A stretch of 64,000 nt of DNA from Enterococcus ureasiticus (GCF_001730285.1 NZ_MIJZ01000001.1:372001-436000); one strand, 5' to 3'. Positions 47,902-58,471 are shown, counted from the stretch's first letter. Notes: generated from the sequence alone by a model not told the origin. Numbers and translations are program-made.

Positions 47902-49983
47902 TTATTTCACGATCAGTAAATCAAGACTTGCCAATGATAAAGACATTTTAGCAATTCGATTAAGTTCTTTCAAACGATTTGCTTTCACTTGTTCATCTTC
48001 TACCATGACCATTGTTTCTTCAAAATACTGTTCGATCAACGGACGTAAATCAACTAATGCTTGATAATTTTCAGACATTGTATTTTCATTAAATTTTTCT
48101 TCAATTTTATTCACTGCTTGATGTAAAGCTTTCTCTGCATCATTTTCAAACAAAGCTGCATCCACTTTACTTTCTTGATTTAATAACTCGCGACCTTTTT
48201 TAGCCAAATTGATTACTCGAGTCAAAGCTTCTATCGAAGGTTTAAAATCTTTATCAAGCAGATGATTTTTTAGAATCGTCGCTGATGAAAATAGTTTTGC
48301 TAAGTCTTTTTGCTCAGATGAAATCACTGCATCGATCACATCATGACGCACATCTTTCGTTGTCAATAACTGACGCAAACGTGCTTTTACAAAGTCGATC
48401 ACTTCTTCTTGTCCGCTAGTTAACTGAATACCATATTTTTGGCTGTCTGCGTTGACCGCTGCATCAATCTCCATTTGTAATTGTACAAGAGGGAACTGCC
48501 AGCCTTTATTTTCGACAATTCGAATCACGCCATATGTTTGGCGACGCAACGCATACGGATCGTTAGAACCGCTAGGAATCATTCCCACCGCAAAGAATGA
48601 AAATACGCTGTCTAGTTTATCAGCGATTGCTAACACGGCTCCAATAGCAGAAACTGGTAATTCTCCATCACTTGATGTTGGTAAATAATGCTCACGAATT
48701 GCTTGAGCCACAGCCGGTTTTTCACCTTGAAGCAATGCATATTTTTCTCCCATGATTCCTTGTAATTCTGGGAACTCACCGACCATATTCGTTACTAAAT
48801 CAAACTTATAAATTTCAGAAGCACGTTTCAAGTCTGTCAATTCAGCTTCCGTTAAGCCCACTTCTTTTCCGATAATCTGTCCAATAATCCCCACACGTTG
48901 CATTTTTTCATAAATCGTACCAATTTTTTCATGGAAAGTGACATTTTTTAGTTTATTAACGCATTCTTCGATTGATAATTTTTTATCTTCACTGTAGAAA
49001 AATTCTGCATCCTCTAAACGAGCGATCAAAACTTTTTCATTTCCTTTGATCACATTTTCAATATGAACGCTGTCCCCGTTTCTTACGGAAATAAAATGTG
49101 GTAATAATAATCCTTGATCATTTCGTACATCAAAATAACGTTGATGCTCTTTCATTGACGTTACTAATACTTCGTCTGGAACAGAAAGATATTTTTCGTC
49201 AAAAGCACCAACAAATGCTGTTGGGTATTCAACCAAGTTATTGACTTCTTCCAGTAAATTCTCATCTAGATCCAGCTTCCAACGATTTTTTTCGGCTAAT
49301 TGGTTTGCTTGATCAACGATCATCGTTTTTCTTTCATTTGGATCAACAATAACAAATTGTTCTTTCATTTTTTCTTCGTACTCGTTTGAATGATTGAACG
49401 TCACGTCATCTCCTAAGAAACGATGTCCACGAGAGCTGTTTCCCGTTACCACATCTAGAACAGAAAATGGAATCACTTCATCATCTAATAGAGCAACGAT
49501 CCAATGAATCGGACGGATATATTCAAAATCATAGTCTGCCCAGTGCATTGTAACTGGAAAAGTTAAACTTGTAATAACGTCTTTCAATCCTGCTAATACA
49601 TCAATCGTTTTTTGGCCTTGATTATGCTTTGTTACATAAACATATTCTACACCATTCAATTCTTTAAACGTGATTGCATCTGTCGTCAGGCCCTGTCCTC
49701 TAACAAACCCTTCAGCGGCCTTGCTCCAATTTCCTTCAGCGTCTTGAGCAATTTTTTTAGCAGGTCCCTTAACTTCTTCCTGCGTATCTTCCTGCTGTTG
49801 CGGCAATTGTGTCACACGAACAGCCAAACGACGAGGTGTCGAGAAGCTTTGAACGGTTTCATAAGTTAATTTATTTTCGTCTAAGAATTTTACTATTTTA
49901 TTTTCTAATTGTAAACGACTTGGGCTGACAATATGAGCTGGCATTTCTTCCAAGCCGATTTCAAGTAATAGGTCTTTTGCCAT
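47902..49983 (-). CDS. glyS: Glycyl-tRNA synthetase beta subunit
   Basis: 693 residues, the usual beta-chain size of the bacterial alpha2-beta2 enzyme. Starts [21 protein letters not shown] and contains [40 protein letters not shown] and [14 protein letters not shown]. It contributes tRNA recognition. It starts 1 base after glyQ ends, after AAGGAGGCAAAATAAC, so glyQS is one operon. Confidence 0.97.
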   Translation of the reverse strand: MAKDLLLEIGLEEMPAHIVSPSRLQLENKIVKFLDENKLTYETVQSFSTPRRLAVRVTQLPQQQEDTQEEVKGPAKKIAQDAEGNWSKAAEGFVRGQGLTTDAITFKELNGVEYVYVTKHNQGQKTIDVLAGLKDVITSLTFPVTMHWADYDFEYIRPIHWIVALLDDEVIPFSVLDVVTGNSSRGHRFLGDDVTFNHSNEYEEKMKEQFVIVDPNERKTMIVDQANQLAEKNRWKLDLDENLLEEVNNLVEYPTAFVGAFDEKYLSVPDEVLVTSMKEHQRYFDVRNDQGLLLPHFISVRNGDSVHIENVIKGNEKVLIARLEDAEFFYSEDKKLSIEECVNKLKNVTFHEKIGTIYEKMQRVGIIGQIIGKEVGLTEAELTDLKRASEIYKFDLVTNMVGEFPELQGIMGEKYALLQGEKPAVAQAIREHYLPTSSDGELPVSAIGAVLAIADKLDSVFSFFAVGMIPSGSNDPYALRRQTYGVIRIVENKGWQFPLVQLQMEIDAAVNADSQKYGIQLTSGQEEVIDFVKARLRQLLTTKDVRHDVIDAVISSEQKDLAKLFSSATILKNHLLDKDFKPSIEALTRVINLAKKGRELLNQESKVDAALFENDAEKALHQAVNKIEEKFNENTMSENYQALVDLRPLIEQYFEETMVMVEDEQVKANRLKELNRIAKMSLSLASLDLLIVK

Positions 49984-49984
49984 G

Positions 49985-50893
49985 TTATTTTGCCTCCTTA
50001 GTAGTTTGATCTTCTTTGTTTAAAAGAGGAAATCCTAATTTTTCACGTTCTGCGACAAAGATTTTCGCTACAGATTTAGCCAAGTTTCTGATGCGCGCTA
50101 AATATCCAGCTCGTTCCGTTACAGACACAGCACCACGAGCATCCAATAAATTAAATGTATGACTACATTTCAAGATATAATCATAGGCTGGATGTACTAG
50201 GCTTTCATCAATACAACGTTTCGCTTCTTTTTCAAATTTATCAAAGTTTTCCAATAACATATCTTGATTGCTGATTTCAAATGAATACTTCGAATGTTCA
50301 TACTCAGGCTGATTGAAAATTTCTCCGTACTTAACGCCTTCTGTCCATTCTAGATCATAAACACTTTCTACTTCTTGAATATAAGATGCTAGTCGCTCGA
50401 TCCCGTACGTAATTTCCGAAGTAACTGGATGACAAGCTAATCCGCCTACTTGTTGGAAGTAGGTAAACTGAGTAATCTCCATGCCATCAAGCCAAACTTC
50501 CCAACCAAGACCTGCACATCCCATAGAAGGATTTTCCCAGTTATCTTCAACAAAACGAATATCATGAGCTAAAGGATCGATCCCTAATAACTCTAAACTT
50601 TCTAAATATAATTCTTGAATATTTTCGGGCGATGGTTTCATGACTACTTGAAATTGATGATGTTGATATAGGCGGTTTGGATTTTCTCCATAACGACCAT
50701 CTGCCGGTCTCCTTGAAGGTTCTACATAAGCCGCATTCCAAGGTTCAGGGCCGATTGCTCGTAAAAAAGTATAAGGACTCATTGTCCCCGCCCCTTTTTC
50801 CGTGTCATATGCTTGCATCAACATACAACCATTTGATGACCAAAATTTTTGTAAAGTTAAAATCATTTCTTGTACAGTAAGTTTCTTTTCCAT
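49985..50893 (-). CDS. glyQ: Glycyl-tRNA synthetase alpha subunit
   Basis: 302 residues, class II catalytic subunit. Recognised by [60 protein letters not shown] and [22 protein letters not shown] precedes the ATG. Immediately upstream is copy C of the structured leader element, then its degenerate copy D, an 80-residue ORF, and a glycine T-box that presumably controls the whole unit by readthrough. Confidence 0.97.
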   Translation of the reverse strand: MEKKLTVQEMILTLQKFWSSNGCMLMQAYDTEKGAGTMSPYTFLRAIGPEPWNAAYVEPSRRPADGRYGENPNRLYQHHQFQVVMKPSPENIQELYLESLELLGIDPLAHDIRFVEDNWENPSMGCAGLGWEVWLDGMEITQFTYFQQVGGLACHPVTSEITYGIERLASYIQEVESVYDLEWTEGVKYGEIFNQPEYEHSKYSFEISNQDMLLENFDKFEKEAKRCIDESLVHPAYDYILKCSHTFNLLDARGAVSVTERAGYLARIRNLAKSVAKIFVAEREKLGFPLLNKEDQTTKEAK

Positions 50894-50913
50894 TGTGATC
50901 CTCCTAATTTAAA

Positions 50914-51029
50914 AGTGTAACAGGCTCTTCCAGCCCTGACAGAAAAATAGGAAAAATTGATTGTGACGCTTTTTGTCACATTCCATTTTTGTCTTTTTTC
51001 CGAAGAGCTAGCCCGCGAAGCTAGATAAT
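50914..51029 (-). ncRNA. Structured 5'-UTR element, copy C (glyQ leader)
   Basis: 116 nt on the minus strand, AUUAUCUAGCUUCG to ACACU, ending about 7 bases before the glyQ AGGAGG. P1 GCGGGCU/AGCCUGU uses two G-U pairs. The 3' bulge is GGAAG, P2 is AGCUC/GGGCU and P3 is CGGAAAAA/UUUUUCUG. The terminal arm is UGUGAC/GUCACA. It has the same layout as copies at tsf and trxA with compensated bases. Confidence 0.65.
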
Positions 51030-51127
51030 ACAAAAGCTGAAAGAGCTCGGTCAGCCTCAAATGGAAAATAGGAAAAAATGACTGTAACACTTTTTATCAC
51101 ATTCATTTTTTATCTTTTTCCAATCTC
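51030..51127 (-). ncRNA. Degenerate structured element, copy D (tandem to copy C)
   Basis: Directly 5' of copy C on the minus strand. It keeps GGAAAA/UUUUCC, the terminal arm UGUGAU/GUUACA (three normal pairs and three weaker ones where copy C has perfect pairs), a GGCU-GACCG-AGCU segment equal to the P2-bulge-P1 3' side, and a CAGCUUUUG end. The 5' strands of P1 and P2 are lost. It reads as an old tandem duplicate. Confidence 0.5.
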
Positions 51128-51146
51128 ATAAAACTAAACTACCTTT

Positions 51147-51389
51147 TTACAACGCTGTAACAACTGGATAAAACTCCACCACTTCATCTGGAACAACAGA
51201 AACTTCAACTTTCATGGTTTCTGTCAATTCCGTATTGATCTTGTATAACTTTTCGCTAGGGTTCGTTTCAAATTCTTCGATTTCTGTACCATCATTTTCC
51301 TTTATCTGAACCAACAGTCTAACAAGAGATAAAACTTTTAACTTGTTCTCTGTAAAATCAGCAGGGAAAAACGTTGCATTAAATTGCAT
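51147..51389 (-). CDS. Unknown 80-residue acidic protein between the glycine T-box and glyQ
   Basis: 80 residues from the ATG at 51389, which follows AAAGGAGGTACAGC; the frame is open to 51491 but that part is T-box leader. The sequence (MQFNATFFPADFTENKLKVL at the start, VVPDEVVEFYPVVTAL at the end) is soluble, acidic and predicted beta-rich. It has no Cys and a single Gly, and no signal or membrane segment. I do not recognise it. It is the first ORF after the T-box terminator, so it should be induced by glycine-tRNA shortage together with glyQS. The good ribosome site argues it is translated. Confidence 0.65.
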   Translation of the reverse strand: MQFNATFFPADFTENKLKVLSLVRLLVQIKENDGTEIEEFETNPSEKLYKINTELTETMKVEVSVVPDEVVEFYPVVTAL

Positions 51390-51489
51390 GCTGTACCTCC
51401 TTTTCGATGATTTTAAAAATAGCAATAAAGTGTTGTTCTCGTTAGCGCATAGGAGACGAGCTTTGCCAATATTATTAAAGTGGTAATAC

Positions 51490-51689
51490 AAAAAGTCCCT
51501 ATGCCTCCAAGAGACATAGGGACGAATAATCGCGGTTCCACCCTACTTCCGATATCAACTATCGGCAGCTTCGTTTAAACATACTCAAAAGCGCCATTCA
51601 AAAGTTGCATGTACCTGGCTTACACTCTCCCAGATTCGCTATGACAGCAGTTCTTTTTACTCTTCTTTTTCAACGTATTTATTTAATTA
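51490..51689 (-). ncRNA. Glycine-type T-box riboswitch
   Basis: On the minus strand the leader starts near 51689. It shows a GGGAGAGTGTAAGCC Stem I distal loop motif, then GAATGGCGC with a GGC glycine codon in the specifier position. The T-box AGGGTGGAACCGCG (51547-51534 region) follows. The terminator stem GTCCCTATG/CATAGGGAC with TTTTTG follows at 51523-51490; its left arm can instead pair with the T-box (TAGGG/CCCTA) to form the antiterminator. Uncharged tRNA-Gly would allow readthrough into the 80-residue ORF and glyQS. Confidence 0.93.
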
Positions 51690-51695
51690 CTCTTT

Positions 51696-51724
51696 ATGAT
51701 AATCTTTGATTGCTGAGATGTCAA
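51696..51724 (-). promoter_or_regulatory. Promoter of the glycine T-box transcript
   Basis: On the minus strand TTGACA (51724-51719), 17 bases, TATCAT (51701-51696). Near-consensus, placed right before the T-box leader. Confidence 0.88.
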
Positions 51725-51732
51725 ATTATTTT

Positions 51733-52452
51733 TTAAGATTCAAACAGCATTTGAAAAAATTGTTCTTTTCTTTCAAAAATCATTGCCCAATCTTGATAGA
51801 TTTTCGTTTCTTCCAATGTACGTTTGATGATTTTACCATCGATAAATTCATAAATTCTAGCGTTTGGAAAAAACAATAATACTGGGGAATGAGTAGCAAT
51901 CACAAATTGTGAGTCGGCGCTTACTAACTCCTGCATTGAAACCATCAATTGCAATTGAGTGCTGAGAGACAAACCTGTTTCTGGTTCATCTAGTAGATAA
52001 AAACCTTGACCAAAAAAACGAGTTGTAACTAACTCATAAAACGATTCCCCTCTTGAATACTTGTGTAGCTCTCTTTCAAAAACACCTTCGCCGTCTTGGT
52101 CACGCAAATCAATATCAGTCATTAAATTATAATAGGATTCTGCTCGATAAAAATAACTGTCCCTTGGGTAATAGGGATACTTTATTGGTCGACTCGCTTC
52201 AACTAATAAAGATTGTTCTTCATAAGAAACAAATAAATTATTTTTTGAGCCACCTTCAAGATTTAAATCCATTAGTCCAGCTATTGTTTCTATAATAGTT
52301 GACTTTCCAGAACCATTCTCACCAATCAAAAAAGTAACTGGAGTCTCAAAAATAAGTTGATCTAAATCAGTTAAAATAGGCAAATTAAAAGGAAATCGCG
52401 ATGTTGATTTATTTTTATCATATTTTATCCCTTTAAGATACAGTTTTGTCAT
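51733..52452 (-). CDS. AAA/ABC-type ATPase (COG3910-like)
   Basis: 239 residues from the ATG at 52452 (AAAAGGATG upstream); an ATG at 52473 is possible but has no clear site. Single ABC-type ATPase domain with Walker A FLIGENGSGKSTIIETIAGL, a shortened signature region KYSRGESFYELV, Walker B GFYLLDEPETGLSLSTQLQL and FVIATHSPVLLF. No transporter partner is adjacent, and the form is that of SMC/RecF-like stand-alone ATPases. It overlaps recO by 20 bases. In Bacillus recO is followed directly by glyQ, so this gene is an addition. Function unknown. Confidence 0.8.
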   Translation of the reverse strand: MTKLYLKGIKYDKNKSTSRFPFNLPILTDLDQLIFETPVTFLIGENGSGKSTIIETIAGLMDLNLEGGSKNNLFVSYEEQSLLVEASRPIKYPYYPRDSYFYRAESYYNLMTDIDLRDQDGEGVFERELHKYSRGESFYELVTTRFFGQGFYLLDEPETGLSLSTQLQLMVSMQELVSADSQFVIATHSPVLLFFPNARIYEFIDGKIIKRTLEETKIYQDWAMIFERKEQFFQMLFES

Positions 52453-53242
52453 TATCTTCATCCTTTTTTTCACGCTTAGGCAACTTCAAGGTGTCTTCCC
52501 AACTTTTCATTTGATCGATAAATTTCTTACTCTTCAGATGAATCCCTACATACTCATCATATAATTCATCAATAGTTTGTCTTATCGCGGTTTTTGTCTC
52601 TGGCTTAACATTGATATCTTGAACCTTATCATAAGAAACAGCAGAAAAAAGACGAATGAAATGGATTGCTCTAGGATCAGCATGATAGCGATGGTTGTCA
52701 AGATGCCAATGTTGTTCACAAAGGACTCCACTATATTTTGAAGAATAATCAAACTTCCCTCGCGTTTCTTGGCAAACCGCACAATATCTCCATTCTGGTG
52801 TAATACCGAAACGGCTTAATAATTGGATTTCAAAAATATTGGTGATAATCTCCGCATCTTTATTCTCGTTCAACAAGCGAAGTGCTTGCTGAACGAAATG
52901 ATACAAGTTCGGATCGTATGTTCGATCATCAATTGCCGCGTCAACCAAATTCAAAATATATGTCGCGTAAGCATTAATAAAAATGTCTTCCTGAATCATT
53001 CGAAACGGTTGGACATCTTTACTTCCATTTAAAAATGACAATCCATCTTCTCTGTAATCACCGATATATACAGCTTCTGTAAAAGGCAAAATTGCAGGAC
53101 CGATTGGATTATTTTTACGATGTGCTCCTTTGACAAAAAACATCAATTTACCAAACGATTCCGTAAAAATCTTGACTAGCTTATCTTTTTCTTTGTAGTC
53201 CTTGGTAAATAAAATAATTCCTTTTGTTTCCCCTAAGGTCAT
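52433..53242 (-). CDS. recO: DNA repair protein RecO
   Basis: 269 residues. RecO loads RecA on SSB-coated DNA in the RecFOR pathway. The N-terminal OB fold begins LGETKGIILFTKDYKEKDKLV. The C-terminal zinc finger keeps CAVCQETRG and LCEQHW, three Cys plus His. It follows era by 93 bases with a hairpin terminator and an extended -10 promoter between, so it can be transcribed separately from era. Confidence 0.93.
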   Translation of the reverse strand: MTLGETKGIILFTKDYKEKDKLVKIFTESFGKLMFFVKGAHRKNNPIGPAILPFTEAVYIGDYREDGLSFLNGSKDVQPFRMIQEDIFINAYATYILNLVDAAIDDRTYDPNLYHFVQQALRLLNENKDAEIITNIFEIQLLSRFGITPEWRYCAVCQETRGKFDYSSKYSGVLCEQHWHLDNHRYHADPRAIHFIRLFSAVSYDKVQDINVKPETKTAIRQTIDELYDEYVGIHLKSKKFIDQMKSWEDTLKLPKREKKDEDNDKTVS

Positions 53243-53269
53243 GTTTTCGCCTCCTATATTTTCTAATCT

Positions 53270-53278
53270 ATTTTAGCA
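53270..53278 (-). promoter_or_regulatory. Extended -10 promoter of recO
   Basis: TGCTAAAAT on the minus strand, about 30 bases before the recO start and just after the era terminator hairpin. No good -35. Confidence 0.45.
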
Positions 53279-53287
53279 GAGAAAGAA

Positions 53288-53325
53288 GCAAAAGAACAAT
53301 CCCGTAATAATACAGAATTGTTCCT
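53288..53325 (-). terminator. Terminator after era
   Basis: On the minus strand GAACAATTC and GGATTGTTC (one G-U) arms with a 12-base loop, followed by TTTTGCTTC. Probably partial. Confidence 0.55.
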
Positions 53326-53335
53326 TCGTTTCTCA

Positions 53336-54238
53336 TTAATAATCGTCTTTGCGATAACCAAAGTCTTGTAAATGAACTTTTTTATCACGCCAGTCTTTTT
53401 GTACTTTTACCCAAAGTTCTAAGTAAACTTTATCATCCAGTAAATGTTCAATATCTTGTCTAGCTTTTGTTCCGATTTGTTTGAGCATCTTGCCGCCCTT
53501 ACCAATAATGATCCCTTTTTGGCTATCACGTTCCACGATGATTGTTGCTTGAATGCGTACTTTATCATTCTCATCACGTTTCATTGAATCAACTACAACG
53601 GCAACTGAATGAGGAATTTCATCTCTTGTAAGCAATAATACTTTTTCACGAACTAATTCAGATACAATAAAATATTCAGGGTGATCCGTTACTTGATCAT
53701 CTGGAAAATACTGTGGCCCTTCCGGCATTTGATCAACTAAAACATTCATCAAACGATCCACATTATTCCCTTCAGTAGCTGAAATCGGCACAACTTCTGC
53801 AAATTCCATTTGGCTTGCATAATCTTCAATGATTCCCAAAAGCTGATCCGGATGAACCGTATCGATTTTATTGATCACGAGATAAACAGGGCTAGTCATT
53901 GTTTTAAGACGTTCAATGATGAAATCATCGCCTTTACCTCTTTTTTGATCCGCACTGATCATGAATAGCGTTGCATCCACTTCACGTAATGCGCTATAAG
54001 CTGTTTCAACCATAAAATCACCTAAACGATGTTTCGGCTTGTGAATACCAGGTGTATCAATAAAAACGATTTGTGCTTCTGGAACTGTATAAATACCTTG
54101 TATCTTATTTCTAGTTGTTTGAGCTTTATCACTCATAATCGCAATTTTTTGTCCGACAATTCGGTTCAGCAATGTAGATTTACCCACATTAGGTCTTCCT
54201 ACGATCGCTACGAATCCGGATTTGTGTACGTCTGTCAT
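53336..54238 (-). CDS. era: GTPase Era
   Basis: 300 residues. Ribosome assembly GTPase acting on the 30S subunit and 16S rRNA 3' end. G1 [13 protein letters not shown]2/G3 [14 protein letters not shown]4 VINKIDTV, G5 ISATEGNN. The C-terminal KH domain has [31 protein letters not shown] before ATG. The ybeY-dgkA-era order is conserved across Firmicutes. Confidence 0.97.
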   Translation of the reverse strand: MTDVHKSGFVAIVGRPNVGKSTLLNRIVGQKIAIMSDKAQTTRNKIQGIYTVPEAQIVFIDTPGIHKPKHRLGDFMVETAYSALREVDATLFMISADQKRGKGDDFIIERLKTMTSPVYLVINKIDTVHPDQLLGIIEDYASQMEFAEVVPISATEGNNVDRLMNVLVDQMPEGPQYFPDDQVTDHPEYFIVSELVREKVLLLTRDEIPHSVAVVVDSMKRDENDKVRIQATIIVERDSQKGIIIGKGGKMLKQIGTKARQDIEHLLDDKVYLELWVKVQKDWRDKKVHLQDFGYRKDDY

Positions 54239-54250
54239 GGTTTCTCTCCT

Positions 54251-54658
54251 CTATAAAAAATCTTGTAGTATCTGCCAAATTTTTGGGACAAACAACAGCA
54301 CTCCAACAACCACAGCAAATCCTGTCGTTAAAAGAACTGCGCCTGCAGCCATATCTTTGATTTTCTTACCAATTGGATGGAAATGAAAATCAGTCACCAT
54401 ATCAACCACATTTTCAAACACTGTATTAATAATCTCCATCACTAATACAAGAAAGATTGCAAGTAACAACCACAACCATTCTGAGATCACTAATCGTAAA
54501 ACAAAGCCAACAATGATCGCCGCAATCCCCATTAGAGTATGTGTCCGCATGTTACGCTCTTCCTTAAATACCGTCTTGATCCCTTGAAGAGCAAATTCCA
54601 ATGAGGCTATAAAATGTTTATTCTTCGCTGTCCGCTTATCTTTTGAGTCCATAGGCAT
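54251..54658 (-). CDS. dgkA: Diacylglycerol/undecaprenol kinase
   Basis: 135 residues from the first ATG; a second ATG at 54652 is equally possible. Three membrane helices of the DgkA fold. The signature [20 protein letters not shown], followed by [13 protein letters not shown], is intact. In Gram-positives this enzyme mainly phosphorylates undecaprenol, recycling the wall-lipid carrier. It overlaps the end of ybeY by 23 bases. Confidence 0.92.
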   Translation of the reverse strand: MPMDSKDKRTAKNKHFIASLEFALQGIKTVFKEERNMRTHTLMGIAAIIVGFVLRLVISEWLWLLLAIFLVLVMEIINTVFENVVDMVTDFHFHPIGKKIKDMAAGAVLLTTGFAVVVGVLLFVPKIWQILQDFL

Positions 54659-55112
54659 CTAAGATCTCTTTCTGTAAACCAAACATTTCTTTCTCATCAT
54701 CAGGTTCCATATGATCGTAACCATTTAAATGTAAAAAACCATGCACAGCCAAAAAACCTAACTCACGTTCAAAAGAATGACCATATTCTGCTGCTTGTTC
54801 TGCCGCTCGTTCAGTCGATATCATGATATCTCCAAGGTTCCTAGGAAAAGCGTCTGCTGCATCTTCAAAAATAATCGGCAGTTCATCTTCGCCTTCTTCT
54901 TCCAAAGCAAAGCTGATAACGTCTGTGGGTACATCTTTTCCACGGTAGTCTCTATTTATCACCTGAATACCTGCGTTATCCATAAAGGACACGGACATTT
55001 CAGTATCTTCAGATATTTTTAGAAAATCAGCTGCAAACTGCAGCAGACTTTCTACTTCTTCCAAATTTTCTTTTGATAAATTACTTGTTTCATCAATGAA
55101 TGAAATATCCAT
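54636..55112 (-). CDS. ybeY: Endoribonuclease YbeY
   Basis: 158 residues, metalloprotein needed for 16S rRNA 3' maturation and ribosome quality control. Zinc motif [11 protein letters not shown] (three His) followed by [10 protein letters not shown]. The ATG at 55112 shares a base with the pgpH stop (TAATG), and the gene runs into dgkA, so translation is tightly coupled. Confidence 0.96.
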   Translation of the reverse strand: MDISFIDETSNLSKENLEEVESLLQFAADFLKISEDTEMSVSFMDNAGIQVINRDYRGKDVPTDVISFALEEEGEDELPIIFEDAADAFPRNLGDIMISTERAAEQAAEYGHSFERELGFLAVHGFLHLNGYDHMEPDDEKEMFGLQKEILDAYGLKR

Positions 55113-57322
55113 TAGTCATCTCTCTTTTCTTGTTCGTCTTTCATTTCTTCTGCTTCGGATTTCATTTTTGGATATTTGATTCTAGAATGGAATGTACTAC
55201 ATAACCCATTGACTAGAGACTTCTCGATGATCCGAATTTCTTTCATCGTTAAACCACAATCATCCAGTTGTCCATCTGCAATCCGATCTTGAATAACATT
55301 ATGAACAAAAGCTTGGATTTTCTCGTTCGTTGGATGATCCATCGCACGAACCGCAGCCTCACATGTATCAGCAATACTAACGATTCCCGCTTCTCTAGTT
55401 TGAGGTTTAGGACCTGGATATCTGAAATCCGCTTCAGAAATATCTGGGTTTCGTTCTTTTGCTTTCACAAAGAAAAACTTCATTAAAGTCGTACCATGAT
55501 GCTGACGACAAATCTCAATCACCATTTCAGGCATATGATAGTCTTCTAATATTTTAGCACCATCAATGACATGTCCAAAAATAATTTGTTTACTGTCTTC
55601 TGGCAACAAGAAATTATGCGGATTTTCAGCCCCGGCTGGTAAGTTCTCAACAAAGAAGTTCGCATGTTTGATTTTACCAATATCATGATAATAACAAGCA
55701 ACTCGTGTTAGTAATGAACGACCTCCGATTTCAGCTACTGCATTTGCACTTAAGCTTGCCACCATCATACTGTGGTGATACGTCCCTGGCGCTTCTTCAA
55801 GTAGTTGTTTCAACAAAGGATGATTGGGGTTACTTAGTTCATTTAAAACAATCACACTATCATCCGTTACAAGCAATTCAATATACGGATGAAGTCCCAT
55901 TGTGGCAAGGAAAGACAATACAGTTCCAGCTAAAGCACAGATCATCATTGTCCATGATTTACCGTCAAAAAAGCTCATCCCTTGATAAACCATCAAAATA
56001 AAGTCTACGCAAACAGGGAAAATAATGACCCAAAAAACAGCAACTAATCCTTGTTCACCTATTCGCGTGCGTTTGACTACTGTTGCTAATAGGCCAGAAA
56101 ACATATAACTCACTAAAATAATCGTTAACGAGTTAGTTCCTATAGAATTATAAAACACAAATAGTGAAAATATTACTTGGAAAACAGCTGCTAAAACCCC
56201 AGCTCTTCGACTTACAAAATAATTTAACACAAGAGGTGTAAATGCTGCCGGGAAAAACAATGAAATATACATCATTTGTTCGGTTTGGAAAATTTGGAAG
56301 AACTTCATCAATACGACACTTAAAGACATTGCACCTACATAGAACAAAATAAAATGTCTACGTCTACCTTCTTCTGTCACTTGTTTTGTGAAGAATAATA
56401 AAACGAATACTTGCAAAACGATTGCTAAAGCTAAGGCCGCCATTGGAAATAACGAAGTGCTTTGATTGGTCATACCTAATATTTCAAGTTTTTCCATCGC
56501 TTTACTGTCGATTTGCGTCCCTTCACGAACGATAATTTCCCCTTGATAGATCATAGAAGGCGGAACAGCATCCATTGCATTTTGGCGCATTTCTTTTGTC
56601 TTTTTATCGTTGGCAAAATCATTCGCCACGATCCCTTGATTTACAATATAACGAATTTCTTGCTGCATTGTACTAGTAACATCAAGGAATTGGATTTTTT
56701 CAATTGCACTTTGACGAATATTATCCAGATCAGCTTCTCGAACATGATCTTTCATTTTTTCATCTACGATTTTTAAGCTTTCAGTTTTTACTTGCTGAAT
56801 TTGATTGTCATCTAATGAAAATATATTTTGATAAAATACATTTGGAAATTTTTGATAAAAAGCGACTTCGTCTTGATCCAACGATTCAAATTGAGCTTTT
56901 AAATTGGCAATTCTTTCTTCTATCGTTGGACTCGGAATCGTCTCATCTTTTTTAGCCTTCGCTTTTTTCTCTTCATAATCTTTTTCTGTCTTTTCATTTG
57001 CGTTAACAATCAACTTAAACAGTTTTTCAATTCGTTTATGCTGGATATCCGCTGTTTCTTCCTGATAAATATATTCAGGCGTAACAGCTTCCGCAGCCAA
57101 TTTTTTCTTTTGCCCTGTTTCGTAGGTATTTTCAACGTTTTTATTCGCTCGAATCGTATTTTCAGCAAGCTGACCTTCTTTTATTTCCACTCTTTTCTGA
57201 TACACACTACCGAACATAATGATAAATAAAAAACATGAAAAAATTAGTACAAGTATAGGGATATAAGCCTTCCCTAATTTATCGCGTAATTTTAGTAACG
57301 AGTATTTCAACGGAATTTTCAC
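55112..57322 (-). CDS. pgpH: PgpH-type cyclic-di-AMP phosphodiesterase (7TMR-HD)
   Basis: 736 residues. An N-terminal helix ([20 protein letters not shown]) precedes a large outside 7TMR-HDED domain (to about 285). Seven or eight helices follow, then a cytoplasmic HD domain with [33 protein letters not shown] and RQHHGTTLM. Members hydrolyse c-di-AMP and so tune turgor and wall stress. The annotated start is GTG at 57322, but AAAGGA abuts it. A TTG at 57310 has AGGAGTG at a normal distance and may be the true start. Confidence 0.92.
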   Translation of the reverse strand: MKIPLKYSLLKLRDKLGKAYIPILVLIFSCFLFIIMFGSVYQKRVEIKEGQLAENTIRANKNVENTYETGQKKKLAAEAVTPEYIYQEETADIQHKRIEKLFKLIVNANEKTEKDYEEKKAKAKKDETIPSPTIEERIANLKAQFESLDQDEVAFYQKFPNVFYQNIFSLDDNQIQQVKTESLKIVDEKMKDHVREADLDNIRQSAIEKIQFLDVTSTMQQEIRYIVNQGIVANDFANDKKTKEMRQNAMDAVPPSMIYQGEIIVREGTQIDSKAMEKLEILGMTNQSTSLFPMAALALAIVLQVFVLLFFTKQVTEEGRRRHFILFYVGAMSLSVVLMKFFQIFQTEQMMYISLFFPAAFTPLVLNYFVSRRAGVLAAVFQVIFSLFVFYNSIGTNSLTIILVSYMFSGLLATVVKRTRIGEQGLVAVFWVIIFPVCVDFILMVYQGMSFFDGKSWTMMICALAGTVLSFLATMGLHPYIELLVTDDSVIVLNELSNPNHPLLKQLLEEAPGTYHHSMMVASLSANAVAEIGGRSLLTRVACYYHDIGKIKHANFFVENLPAGAENPHNFLLPEDSKQIIFGHVIDGAKILEDYHMPEMVIEICRQHHGTTLMKFFFVKAKERNPDISEADFRYPGPKPQTREAGIVSIADTCEAAVRAMDHPTNEKIQAFVHNVIQDRIADGQLDDCGLTMKEIRIIEKSLVNGLCSTFHSRIKYPKMKSEAEEMKDEQEKRDD

Positions 57323-57342
57323 TCCTTTCCGCGGGTTTTAAA

Positions 57343-58311
57343 CTATTTTTGGCTTTCTTTTTCATACGCTCGAATAATTTGAGCAACAACGGGATGCCTC
57401 ACAACATCTCCAGCATCAAAATGAACAAACGCAATTTTATCGATGGACTGTAATGTTTTTTCTGCATGAATCAAGCCGCTAGCAACGCCTTTAGGTAAGT
57501 CGATCTGGCTTGTATCGCCATTGACGATCATTCTTGAATTAAAACCTAATCTTGTTAAAAACATCTTCATTTGAGCGACAGTTGTATTTTGTGCTTCATC
57601 AAGAATGACGAAAGCATCATCCAATGTCCGACCTCTCATATATGCTAATGGCGCAATTTCGATTACACCACGTTCCATCAAACGGTTCGTATGATCCATA
57701 CCAAAAACTTGATACAACGCATCATAAACAGGGCGTAGATAAGGATCGACTTTTTCTTTTAAATCACCTGGTAAAAAGCCTAGACTTTCTCCTGCTTCAA
57801 CAGCTGGACGAGTTAAAATGATTTTTTGGACTTCCCCTTTTTTTAGAGCTGATATAGCCATAACCACAGCTAAAAAAGTTTTTCCCGTTCCAGCTGGACC
57901 TATTCCAAAAATAATATCGCGTTTACGTACAGCATCGATATATCGTTTTTGTCCAATATTTTTGATCCGAATCGCTCTACCATGGTGATCTTTTAGGATT
58001 TCTTCTTCATACATTGTCACAAAGACATCCAAATCGCCACTTTTTGCCATTTTCAAAGCAGAGACAACATCTGGCGTACTGATTTTGATGCCGCGTTGAA
58101 TCAGCACTTGTAGCGTGCGCAGAACAGAAGCAATCAATTGGACCTCAGATTCTTCACCAAGCAATTGAATCGTCTCACCCCGTGTGTTGATCGTTACTGC
58201 TGCATTTTCTTCTAAATATTTTATATGTTTGTCATGGGTTCCTAAAAGCATACTCACATCATCAGAATCATTTAATTTCAATTCTAAAGATATTGACTGA
58301 TTTTCTGTCAA
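57343..58311 (-). CDS. phoH: PhoH-like ATPase
   Basis: 322 residues. RNA-processing or RNA-binding P-loop ATPase. Walker A FGIGPAGTGKTFLAVVMAIS. RPAVEAGESLGFLPGDLKEK. Walker B DDAFVILDEAQNTT. NGDTSQIDLPKGVASGL. The start is TTG at 58311 after AAAGGAGATGGGCATTTT; the only nearby ATG leads to a stop. First gene of phoH-pgpH-ybeY-dgkA-era, the conserved Firmicute order. Confidence 0.95.
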   Translation of the reverse strand: MTENQSISLELKLNDSDDVSMLLGTHDKHIKYLEENAAVTINTRGETIQLLGEESEVQLIASVLRTLQVLIQRGIKISTPDVVSALKMAKSGDLDVFVTMYEEEILKDHHGRAIRIKNIGQKRYIDAVRKRDIIFGIGPAGTGKTFLAVVMAISALKKGEVQKIILTRPAVEAGESLGFLPGDLKEKVDPYLRPVYDALYQVFGMDHTNRLMERGVIEIAPLAYMRGRTLDDAFVILDEAQNTTVAQMKMFLTRLGFNSRMIVNGDTSQIDLPKGVASGLIHAEKTLQSIDKIAFVHFDAGDVVRHPVVAQIIRAYEKESQK

Positions 58312-58471
58312 AAAATGCCCATCTCCTTTATTTTTTCATTCTTTACAATCATACCATAATATTTATTTATTAAAAAGAGAGTGGACTAAAACTAGAGACT
58401 TGTTTTTCTTTCTTCACAGAAAGTTAAATGTCTCTATATATTATCCCCAGTTCTTTATCTGTTTTTTTGGA

